Position numbers and translations under genes: made by a program
Shown here: positions 1-8,379 of the stretch, one piece after another
How positions within the stretch are numbered: position 1 is the first letter of the stretch
Layout: each line of letters opens with the position of its first letter
Notes under the pieces: generated by a model
Seen by the model: the letters and a program-made list of their open reading frames with translations, nothing else
What the model was told of the DNA's origin: nothing
Database searches by the model: none
DNA from: Cyclostephanos tholiformis
Lineage: Eukaryota > Bacillariophyta > Thalassiosirophyceae > Thalassiosirales > Thalassiosiraceae
Assembly: GCA_036939975.1 (NCBI GenBank)
Contig: JALLPB010002377.1
Coordinates: 1-11,745, forward strand
Length of the DNA stretch: 11,745 bases
Direction: 5' to 3'

Positions 1-84
1 GCTGTTGCAAAGAATAATTTTAGTGACTGTGTCAGGAGAGGTGGAATGTGTTAAAGGCAGTGTTTGAAATAGCCGTTCACTAAC

Positions 85-702
85 TTCGTGGTGCTCATTG
101 ATAGATTATGTTGGTATTCATGCACATGGAACTTAATTCTTCATTATGTGATGTTCATTAATATATAATAATATTTTGTGTTGCTCAAGAATCATACTTT
201 ATGGTAAAAGGAACGTTGTTGATACTTATCCACATATTTTGTGCTGTCCCTGAATAGACTTATTTTAAAAAATAGATAAAAGTATTGCATGATGATATTT
301 CGTGATGTTCAGGAATCGTAGTTATGGTAAAAGGGGAGTTTTATATAAAGATTGACATATTTCGTGCTGTTCCCAAATATATTCAATTTAAAACACTAGC
401 AAAAAGTACAAATTTTTTATTTCGTGATGCTCTAAAATAGCTGTTTTATTTTGGTGCTGCTAATGGAATCACATATTTTACAATGGAAGAGTGACATGAG
501 CGACAGGAAAATGACAAAAAAAAGACTACCCCATCAGAAAATCAATTATTTCGTGCTGCTCTAGAAACGAATTTTTCTACTAACTATTAGCACATTATGT
601 GAGGTGAATGAATCAATAATGTTCTATTTCGTGCTGCTCACAACACTAGTTTTTATATTGTGATGTTGAGGAATAATAAATTTTATTTTGTGCTGTGCAG
701 AA
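85..702. repeat. Degenerate interspersed repeat with about 30-bp register
   Basis: An element close to TATTTCGTGCTGTTC, usually followed by an A-rich stretch such as AGAATAG, recurs about thirteen times on the plus strand. Using its central GTG as anchor, copies lie at 88, 148, 178, 241, 302, 364, 424, 454, 553, 599, 631, 660 and 690. Most gaps are 29-33 or 60-63 bp and one is 99 bp; only the 46-bp gap is off register. Copies vary by 1 to 5 bases. The surrounding DNA is AT-rich and has no open frame of note. This looks like an old, eroded tandem or satellite array. Fragments at the very start (GCTGTTGCAAAGAATA) suggest that it continues to the left. Confidence 0.7.
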
Positions 703-738
703 AAATAGTATTGAAACATTCAACTTAAATCTACTGCT

Positions 739-777
739 CTACGATAGGTTGAAAAGGTAGAGCTGTCCTACGATAGG
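739..777. repeat. Direct repeat CTACGATAGG, 29 bp apart
   Basis: The decamer CTACGATAGG occurs at 739-748 and again at 768-777. Both copies are preceded by a CTG-containing stretch (CTGCT and CTGTC). The 29-bp offset matches the register of the array to the left, so this may be its diverged right end. The stretch 703-908 otherwise holds only AT-rich spacer and the 3' flank of the minus-strand gene that ends at 909. Confidence 0.5.
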
Positions 778-908
778 CCATTTTGCTAAAGCCAGGTATA
801 TGAGTCATTTTCCCTAAAAAAAACCTAAATAGGTAAATGGGTCTAAATCTAGGCCGATTAAATGCAGTCACCCAATCTTTGTTCATTTATGTCTATCTCT
901 CGCCACCA

Positions 909-3900
909 TCAACGAAAGATGTGACCTGCAACTACTTCTCCATATTGGGATGACCAGTCACTATCGCTTGACATGGCGTCATCATGTACTTGAGACTTGC
1001 TCTGGCAATGAGATGTAAGCCTCCTTTCTTCACGCTGAAATCCATCCGCGGATGCATCACATGCGAATCGGCTCGGGCATTGTGTGATTGGCCAACTTTT
1101 CAGCAAAGTACTAGGTAACTTTGGAGAGCTTTCGTATCCGTCATCAAAATTGTTGACCGGACTCCCTGTCAAACGAAGTTCACTGCTAACGCATTCGTTG
1201 AAGTTCTTGCAAGATGGCTGGTTAGATTTTGCACCTGTCCCCGACCTGTCATTACGCGAAGAAATTTGATGTCCATGGTGACTTTCAGCGTACAAAATCT
1301 GTTCCAAGCCTGCTGCCACTGTTACTGAAGATGTTGGACTCAGTGGAGCGCCGTTTTGACGACGTCTGCTGTGTTGAAATCTGATACTGCTACGACTATG
1401 GTAGCGAGTTGAATGTAACTGGCGCTCATGTCTCGCTGACTCTGCCAAAGTTGAATGATCACTATCATCGCTATCAAAGCAGTCACTTTTCATGCCATGA
1501 ATTGCATTTATCATCTTTTTAGCGGCTGCTGATCCTTCCCGATCCCTTTTCTGCTGTTCTTTTTCACTGGTCTTCTTCGCATCCTTGAATTCGTCCGAGA
1601 CGATGAATCGTAAACGCCTCTCAAGGATTGAACGGAGTGCATCAAATCTCAAGTCTTCGTCTCTGGCATGGGATTGTACGGTTCTTGACGCCGCCCCAAG
1701 CTCAACGCCATACTTCATTCTCATTCGTTTCACTTGATCGTCCCAACTAGACATAATATTCATCGCATTGTCATAGACAGTACTGCGTGTGGACCTACAA
1801 AGGATGGAAGTAATAGCACATGTGGCGGCGGGAATGTACTTCACATCGCGCTCGATCCCCTTCAACTGCTGTGCAGTCAAAAGAAGCCCCGGGCTCGACC
1901 GTTGTAAACTTCGAAGGCAATCTGCTATTCCAATCTCTAAGGCGTCACTTATGCTTTTATCATGCAACGGTAGTCTTCCCTGTTTATTTATCAGACAGTC
2001 ACGGCAAAGTATATAAATAATAATAAGACAATCAAATGGTTTGACGGATAGAAAAAGTTGCACCAAATCTGACCTTAGATAACGTAGGAAGAGGCAGTGC
2101 AGAAGGCTTTGCTCGAATCTGAACAACCATGAGAATATCACCTAAGCGCAATGCTGCAGGGAGAAGGCATTTCATTTGACGCATTTTCTTTCGTTTTCCC
2201 CTTGTGTTTTCGGTATCGAATTCATCGTCATCGTTACTTGATTGATCCCAGTCTCGACGTTGGTCTCGAAACAATGAGTGAGTTGTGTCTTTGAGGAATG
2301 GTGCGACCTGCGCACTATCATTCACAACAAATGTTGGAGTATATAAATCATTCGGATGCACCACACCTTCATCATCCTCACTATTTCTAGAAACATTCAA
2401 ACCGAAGGAAGTCCATGTGTCGGAGCTGCTGGATACGTTGTTAATGACACCGCAAGCCAGCGCTTCCGAACTATCAAGGATAGGAATTCCGTTCACTATC
2501 CTTACAATTTGAAGCTTGGATGAGCTCTTTTTCTTGCTCCGGTAGTTCTCGACTCTTCCCCGTGAGTAGCTGCCACTTTCAGCGCCGTCGCTATGATCTT
2601 CGGCGTCACTTAGATCGGGTCCAAAAACTATCAAACTCATTTCCAAAACTGGCCCGTTCAGGGAGGGGGTGGATTTACGAGGGCGGTTATAATCGCGTCG
2701 TATGGGTTGCACAGTATGAGCGACATTTTCGACTTTGAGATCCGGCCTACACTTATACGCAATTGCCGCCTGGAACATCAACGATATCTTCGCCTTTTTT
2801 TGGACCTCGGCCTCGGCCCGCTGATGGGCCGCCTTCGAGACTTTGGGCGCACGGTGGATATCCTCGTCGTGATCAAGAGAACTTCCCTCGTCGCACCCAT
2901 CTCCGCCGTCCCAATTACCACCATCGTTGGAGTTCTCGTCATCTCCACCGGTTGTACGATTTATTTGCCGGTGTTCCGTTTCCCCGGGAGGACGAATGTA
3001 CAGTGGCATCGATTGCAATGACGGAGCCTTCACCTCGAGACTACACGGTAGATTGATGACAAGCTGAAAACGCGCGAAATACTCGGCAAGTCTAGGCCAT
3101 GCCCTGCGAGCGTTGTCTCCGCCCTAGTAATACATCGTAATACATGCGGAGACGAATACAGAGTAAAATTAAGGTGCCAGATGATCTCGCAAAAAAAAAA
3201 CTCGATCGGGAGGAAGGAACCCGTGTAATAATTAATAATAATGTATTACTACTCACCGGTACCATGAGGCTGATGGTGGTCCCAGATTCGCCTTGCATCT
3301 TCGGAAATCGTTCCCTTTTCCTGCATACGATGACGTCTCTGTCCGCATCCGGCTCGTATGTGGCACGCACCCACGAACTATCCCGCTCCGTGGCCGACGT
3401 GACGCACGCGCCCGTCCCCGGAACAAGGCGCTGCGCGTGCAGCAGGCACAGCGTCAGGCCCACCCCGTACCGTCCCGACGTGCAACCATCGTTAACTTCA
3501 ATGACATCGTCCGACGAGGCGGTGGGAAGCGTGGACGACGATTTCTGGTCCTTCCTGTTGCTGCCGCCCCCCCTCGCGTCATCCTCGGTGGACGGTATTC
3601 CCGCCGAGTCCTCCGCGGCAGTCCCCACCATCCCCGACCCTCGACGACCCTCACCAATGTCGTCGATGCCCCTTCCCCTCGTCGTCGTCGTCGTTGTCGT
3701 AGTCTTGCCATTTTTATTCGAGCCGAATGCGGAGACGCAATAATCGATATCCGACATGCCGCATCCGTTATCCGAAACTTCCACGCGTAGCAGGTGACGA
3801 CCGCCCTCCGAATCGCCGTCGCCGCCGCCGTCGCCGTCGTCGTCGTCGTCGTCGTCACTCCCTCCAGTCGACACGAACGACGACAATGTCGCCGGCGTTA

Positions 3901-4148
3901 TCGTCACCCGCACGCGACGCCTCGTCGTCGTCGCCGTCCTTCCCTCGTTCGTCTCGTCCCCCCCAGTACCATCCCCGTCGTTCCTCTCGCGGTCCGCGTC
4001 GTCGTTGCTTGCGAATGCACCGCACGCGTCCACGGCGTTGTCGACGAGCTCCTTCACTATCTGGGCGAAGGCATCGCAGCACGATGCGCCCCCTTGACGT
4101 CCCCCGGCGTCGTCGTCGTCGTCGTCGCCGCCGCCGATAGCCGTGGTC

Positions 4149-4181
<33 letters not shown>

Positions 4182-4303
4182 CCGGCCCTCCAAAGGATCC
4201 TCGTCGACGTCGATGACGATGACGACGACGAGGACGGCGGCGCTACTAGCTCGCCGCCGAAGCCGCCGATCGACGGATTCGATCGAAATGCTCGCAATGC
4301 CAT
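909..4303 (-). CDS. DNA topoisomerase VI subunit B-like GHKL ATPase (TOP6B/MTOPVIB family), three exons
   Basis: Model: exons 4303-3257, 3123-2074 and 1979-909, 1055 residues. Both introns (3124-3256, donor GTGAGT; 1980-2073, donor GTCAGA) are phase 0, and splicing joins ISLMVP to GGDNARRAW and PTLSK to GRLPLH, restoring the family reading. In the family the B subunit binds ATP and partners an A-type subunit or SPO11 in DNA cleavage for decatenation or meiotic breaks. Visible: FRSNPSIGGFGG at 6-17, the N-box VKELVDNAVDAC at 83-94, the G1 box DNGCGM at 178-183, the glycine loop GRYGVGL at 277-283, and GTTISLMVP closing the ATPase domain. A transducer domain follows: VRIVNGIPIL at 556-565, LRLGDILMVVQIRAKP at about 674-689, and a helical end to about 760. 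The tail from about 830 is charged and disordered. The site where canonical TOP6B has an ANRVPLL-type motif reads VNGIPIL, and I see no H2TH domain, so a meiotic B-like form is more likely than housekeeping TOP6B. Long Asp, Arg, Ser and Thr runs interrupt exon 1. The family is clear; the subtype is inferred. Confidence 0.82.
3660..4240. repeat. Triplet (GTC/GAC)n microsatellite runs inside exon 1
   Basis: Several CGT/GTC-type trinucleotide runs lie within the first exon of the minus-strand topoisomerase-like gene: about 3679-3700, 3811-3857, 4108-4127, and ten ACG units at 4151-4180. Read in the gene's frame they give the poly-Thr (201-208), poly-Asp (about 60-65 and 150-156) and poly-Arg (42-51) runs. 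They also create long arginine-, valine- or threonine-rich open frames in the other frames, which are artefacts. The 42-65 runs sit between the GGFGG strand and the N-box, where relatives have only a short linker. Confidence 0.85.
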
Positions 4304-4512
4304 TATATCTCTAATATCTGGCGTCCGGTGCTGTCATTGGTCATTGGCGGCGAGCGCGCTTTTGTGCGGTTTGTATCGAGTCAAGCTAAAATAGCACAAG
4401 GGTTACTTAACATAACGGTTGTAAGTATTGTTTCGTTTGGATATATATCGCAGGATGATATGTTTCACGTGGAGGGGAGCCTGAGGCGATTTTTCTCTCT
4501 TACTACTGCGAG
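4304..4512. promoter_or_regulatory. Shared divergent promoter with tandem inverted CCAAT boxes
   Basis: Only 209 bp separate the start codons of two genes transcribed away from each other. A heptamer TCATTGG is present twice in immediate tandem at 4334-4340 and 4341-4347, which gives two CCAAT boxes on the minus strand about 30-45 bp upstream of the topoisomerase-like ATG. CCAAT boxes bound by NF-Y are frequent in eukaryotic bidirectional promoters. No convincing TATA box is placed for either gene; ATATATAT at 4440-4447 lies about 65 bp before the synthetase ATG. Promoter function is inferred from layout and motif. Confidence 0.5.
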
Positions 4513-6252
4513 ATGACGACGACCGGCATTATGGGCAGCGGCAGCAACGACGTCGAATCGTCCATCCTATCGGCCCTATCGGGCGGGACAGACTCCATCA
4601 TATCCGACACCTACGCCTATTCGGTCGAATCGAACGTCGATCACAACTCCATCGTTGGATCGTGCAAGTCCTTGGCGACCGATGCCTACGTATCGCTTAC
4701 CGAGATATCGACCCAATTCTACGTACTGTCGACCGAGGCGGAGGACATCGTATCGAATGGATCGCAGGAGATTAGGGTGCTGAACGCATTATTGTTAGCG
4801 GGGGGGGCGGGATTATCGAACGAGGAGCTCGAGAATGCGGTCGGCGGGGGGGGGGAATCGGTGGGGAGCGGCGTTTGCAAGATCGGCGTTGGCAATTGCC
4901 TCAAGAACAGGTGGGCGCGCAAGGACAAGGCATCGGGTAAACTGATCGCGATCGTCGATTCGGTATCGGGGGACGACGTGAGGGATCAATTGCTAAGGCT
5001 AAAATCCGTATCCTCGAAGGAGGACAATACGAAGGTCCTCGACGATCCCACGTATGTCGCGCTCAAGCGTCGTAAGCTAATCGCCCTCGTGACGCGCAAG
5101 TCCTACACGGTCAGTCGTGGTCCAAACTACGCGCCCACCCGCACGAGGAAGGCCGCGGATCTGACCAGGGAGATGCTCGAGTCTGGCAGTTGGAAGACAA
5201 CGCCGTTCAAGGAATACAACTTCCGAACGTTGGGTGAAAGCGTGGGGGGGGGACACTTGCATCCGCTCTTGAAGGTACGGGCCGAATTCCGCAAGATACT
5301 CATGGAAATGGGATTCGAGGAAATGCCGACCGATAAGTGGGTCGAATCGTCGTTCTGGAATTTCGATACGCTCTTCCAGCCCCAGAGTCATCCGGCGCGG
5401 GATGCGCACGACACGTTCTTCATCAAGGAGCCGTGTAGGACGATTAGCATCCCCGAGGAGTATTACGATCGCGTCAAGGCCATGCACGAGACGGGCGGTA
5501 GCGGCAGCATCGGATACCGCACGGTCTTCCAGCGGGAGGAGGCCACGAAGAACCTGCTGCGCACGCACACCACGGCGATATCCAGTCGGATGCTGTACAA
5601 GTTAGCTAATCGACCCGGCGGGTTCAAACCCGCGCGGTACTTCTCCATCGACAGGGTCTTCAGGAACGAGTCCATGGACGCGACGCACCTTTGCGAATTT
5701 CATCAGGTGGAGGGATTGGTCGCGGATTACAACCTTAGCCTGGGGGATCTCATCGGTACCATCGAGACATTCTTTCGCAAGATCGGGATCACGCAATTGC
5801 GCTTCAAGCCGGCGTTCAATCCTTACACCGAACCTAGCATGGAGGTATTCGGTTACCATCCCGACCTTAAGAAGTGGACCGAGATCGGGAATTCGGGCAT
5901 GTTCCGACCGGAGATGCTCGCGCCGATGGGATTGCCGAAGGACGTTAGGGTGATTGCCTGTGAGTTTTTTTTTTTTTTCGTCGTTCGGTATTTTTCGCTT
6001 CATCGTTATCATTTCCGGCTTGGGCGTGTTTTTCGCTAACACTGTTCGCGGGTCATACCCTTGGATCGTCGTTTGATGTACATTCGCTTTTCTTAACTTT
6101 TTGCAGGGGGTTTGTCGTTGGAGCGACCCACGATGATTAAATATCGGATCGACAATATCAGGAATTTGTTCGGGCATAAGGTGGATATGGGCATGACGAG
6201 GAATGCTCCGATCTGCAGGTTCGAGGAGAAGGAGGAGGAGGAGAAAGCTTGA
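4513..6252 (+). CDS. FARSA: Phenylalanyl-tRNA synthetase alpha subunit (cytosolic), two exons
   Basis: Model: exons 4513-5959 and 6107-6252, 530 residues, close to the usual length of the eukaryotic cytosolic alpha chain. The enzyme is an alpha2-beta2 class II synthetase that charges tRNA-Phe with phenylalanine; this chain carries the catalytic core. Visible parts are an N-terminal winged-helix region (about 61-200, including [15 protein letters not shown] and [11 protein letters not shown]), motif 1 around [19 protein letters not shown] (250-268), the family signature [20 protein letters not shown] (281-300), motif 2 with FRNE (383-386) followed by [11 protein letters not shown] (391-401), and motif 3 [12 protein letters not shown] (484-495). 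The intron 5960-6106 (147 nt, phase 1, donor GTGAGT followed by a T run, acceptor GCAG) splits Trp483 just before motif 3. An unspliced read would end at 6039 without motif 3. The start is the first ATG after stops in frame and gives a Ser-rich extension of about 58 residues. The alpha assignment is firm; the exact start is less so. Confidence 0.95.
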
Positions 6253-6400
6253 GATAGAGTGTGGAATCAAGATAACTAATATGTTTAATGTGGTATTACT
6301 TGGATACTACACACCATCCCAGTTGTTTATCAGGTCTACTTTGCCGAGAAAATGCACACCTATCTTCTCTACCATCTAGAGAGAGTTACGTAGGCTCGCG

Positions 6401-7561
6401 TCACTTCGTGGACACGACACCGCAGGCGCCGGACCGGCTCATATCTGCGACGGCCGATAGGAAGCTCTCCCGACTGCGTTCGTACCACATCCCTCCCGGT
6501 GAACACAGTCGATCGATGGCCCTTCTCCTCGATCGGCCCACGAGCACCACGAGCTTGAAAAAGCCGCGACATAGCCTCTTGCGGTAAATCGAGAAGTACG
6601 AATCGAGCATCCCGGGCTCGATGGTAAAAAAGGGCCATGCGCGGCCTTCCCTCGCCAGTCCCAAACTCGATACGAGCGCTTCCATGTCCCAGAGTTCTAT
6701 CTCGTTCCCCGAGAGTGACCACGGCAATCTCGTTATCTTGGTACAGCCGTCGATCACGAGTCTGCTCAATTGTGGTATCTCCCCGAGGACGTGGGGGAGG
6801 TGCCTCAGGTTCATGTTCCTCTTGAGATAGAGCAGGACAAGACCCTTGGTCGTACCGCTCAAGAGTCCGATGGATGCGGGAATGCGATCCAACGAATCGC
6901 ATTCCCTTATCATTATGTTAATATAATCCCCCGACGTTCTCGGTCCACTCCCCACCCCGGCAAGGCCCACTATGCCCGGGGCCCAGTCGTCCTCGCTCGT
7001 CGCGCGGAGGCCGCATCGGGTAAACTCGAGCGAATCCAATTGGGACTCGACGGTCAGGGACGATAGAGATTCCAACGACGTCAATGATGGACAATCGAAG
7101 CAGGAGAGATGGGTCAATTGCCCGAATTGCGTAACCGCGGTGGACAACGACGAGAAACACGGACAGTTCACGATTTGTACGGAATTCACGTCGGGGAACA
7201 GTCGGTGGAGATTACTCGGGAGGGAGGACATGGAGGAATTGACCACCTGTACGATCCGAACGATGCCCGCGTTAATTATGGCATCGGCATACTCGCAGGC
7301 CGCATCGATGAGGTCGTGGAAGGATTCGCTCGTATCGTTCACGCGGTGGCTGAGGAATACCGTGTGACAATCCGGCTCGGATCGGCGCGGCGGGGGCGGC
7401 GGGGCGCATGATCGCGACGACGGCGCGCGGATTGGGATCGAATCGCCCTCGCTTCCCCCGACGACTAGACGCAACATGAATCGAGCGCCAATGAGGCTGC
7501 GGGGGAAATTTTCGTTCGCCTCCTCCAATCCCCAAAGGAGGGATTCGAGATCTCGATTCAT
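6401..7561 (-). CDS. Leucine-rich-repeat protein of unknown function
   Basis: A single open frame of 386 residues from the ATG at 7561. The frame stays open a few codons further to a TTG, but the ATG is the better start. Residues 1-35 form a helical leader with no clear signal peptide, and 49-63 are Pro/Arg-rich with a PPPPP run. Residues about 100-290 hold irregular repeats of about 23-25 residues with the LxxLxxLxxxxCxxLxxLP pattern: MSSLPSNLHRLFPDVNSVQI, QLTHLSCFDCPSLTSLESL, CDSLDRIPASIGLL, NLRHLPHVLGEIPQLSRLVI and DGCTKITRLP. The Cys at the turn resembles Cys-containing or plant-type LRRs. Such domains form curved protein-binding scaffolds. I see no kinase, NB-ARC or transmembrane segment; the C-terminus (about 330-365) is basic. 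The gene faces the synthetase gene tail to tail with a 148-bp gap. Codon use is GC-rich and CGA/TCG-rich, like the synthetase. The LRR call is good; the partner and role are unknown. Confidence 0.75.
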   Translation of the reverse strand: MNRDLESLLWGLEEANENFPRSLIGARFMLRLVVGGSEGDSIPIRAPSSRSCAPPPPPRRSEPDCHTVFLSHRVNDTSESFHDLIDAACEYADAIINAGIVRIVQVVNSSMSSLPSNLHRLFPDVNSVQIVNCPCFSSLSTAVTQFGQLTHLSCFDCPSLTSLESLSSLTVESQLDSLEFTRCGLRATSEDDWAPGIVGLAGVGSGPRTSGDYINIMIRECDSLDRIPASIGLLSGTTKGLVLLYLKRNMNLRHLPHVLGEIPQLSRLVIDGCTKITRLPWSLSGNEIELWDMEALVSSLGLAREGRAWPFFTIEPGMLDSYFSIYRKRLCRGFFKLVVLVGRSRRRAIDRLCSPGGMWYERSRESFLSAVADMSRSGACGVVSTK

Positions 7562-8165
7562 TAGTCGACTCAAGTGTTTTTTTTCTTCGTTTTTCCGATG
7601 CGATGTGACTCCTGTGTTTCTTCTTCCACCTTGGGATCGTGGAATGGATTAATGACTTTTTATATGGCATTCGAAGGGGAAGAGGCAAGGCGGTCGGCGT
7701 CCATGGTCGGAGTGTCGTGTGAGAACTGAGAACAACTTCTCTCCTGTGTCGTGGGCGGAGGTGGGCGGGTTGGGACGCGCCACATATTTTATTTAGCGTC
7801 TATTGATTCCAAGATGTGTATTTATGCACGCCTTCTCTACGATTCCGCGACGCCAATGATGACGCATTCATCGAGAATCCCTTTTCTCCCCAAAATAGTA
7901 ATCCAACTGATGGGGTTGACTATATAGCACCAGAATGAACTTTAATACCTTCATTTTCGACATCATTTTCTCGCGAATCTGTGCCAATTTTTCCGTCATT
8001 TGTGGTATGTCTTCCTACGAGTTCCTACTAACCTAGGCACAAGGGGGACTCATTTTTTTCGTAAAAATTTACTAAGTCTAAACATTAAATTTCGGCACAT
8101 TAAGTTTGAACATTTCGTTTGTCGCTCATGAAGCTGTCAGAGGTCATTTTCTTAAGTAATTTGAT

Positions 8166-8188
8166 GTCATAATGATATATCATATGAC
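8166..8188. repeat. Imperfect palindrome around ATGATATATCAT
   Basis: The perfect 12-bp palindrome ATGATATATCAT (8172-8183) is flanked by GTCAT on the left and ATGAC on the right, with one extra A on the left arm. Together they make a 23-bp inverted repeat that could form a hairpin or bind a dimeric factor. It lies about 190 bp upstream of the next start codon. Confidence 0.5.
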
Positions 8189-8270
8189 ACGTGTTTCTGT
8201 CGTAAGAATTTTTTATTCTTTGAAATTTCCGACGACAGATGGCAGCGTCGCTGACACCCCACTGACGTGT
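8187..8270. promoter_or_regulatory. G-box and CRE-like sites upstream of the plus-strand gene
   Basis: The palindromic G-box ACACGTGT lies at 8187-8194, overlapping the end of the inverted repeat, and TGACGTGT lies at 8263-8270. CACGTG and TGACGT cores are classic bHLH and bZIP targets, and TGACGT elements act as CO2/cAMP-responsive sites in diatom promoters. Use by the gene starting at 8380 is inferred from distance only. Confidence 0.3.
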
Positions 8271-8379
8271 GTTGAAAATTCACCATCTTATTCAGCCTTT
8301 GGTACCCTGTTCAAGCTAGTTAACTTCGAATAGTACATGTTCAATTTCATCGAAGTCACTCAAAACATCCGAAATAACC

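Larger units (their letters stand above)
7562..8379. other. AT-rich divergent intergenic region
   Basis: About 818 bp separate the starts of the LRR gene (minus) and the right-hand plus-strand gene. No open frame or RNA gene is convincing. A CCAAT box at 7853-7857 sits next to TGACGCA (7860-7866). Around 8080-8120 two related ACATTAA(A/G)TTT elements recall, in diverged form, the palindromic element found in introns further right. The base composition falls from GC-rich near 7440 to clearly AT-rich by 7900. Confidence 0.6.

Noticed and set aside
85..702. CRISPR-like array, because repeats are spaced at about 30 and 60 bp
   Set aside because: The repeats are short, degenerate and unequal, spacing is in multiples of one unit rather than repeat plus spacer, and the genome is eukaryotic.
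805..840. CCCTAA/CCTAAA-like bases that could hint at telomeric repeats
   Set aside because: Only single irregular units are present, with no tandem array.
3144..4216. Long open frames on the plus strand, and in other minus frames, opposite exon 1
   Set aside because: They consist mainly of Arg, Val, Thr or Ser runs produced by the triplet repeats and lack any family motif. The minus-strand frame with the GHKL motifs explains the region.
4328..4516. A 62-codon frame upstream of the synthetase
   Set aside because: It overlaps the synthetase start in another frame, sits in the divergent promoter, and has no sign of a real protein; at most it is an upstream open frame.
5608..5635. tRNA B-box-like sequence GGGTTCAAACCCGC
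   Set aside because: It lies inside the synthetase coding sequence (PGGFKPAR), with no matching A box, acceptor stem or cloverleaf around it.
5077..5675. Minus-strand open frames of 70 to 163 codons under the synthetase gene
   Set aside because: They are shadows of a well-conserved plus-strand protein and have no recognisable domain.
7272..7688. A 138-codon minus-strand frame overlapping the LRR start
   Set aside because: It is basic and Pro-rich without motifs, overlaps the LRR frame, and has no splice arrangement linking it to a better model.
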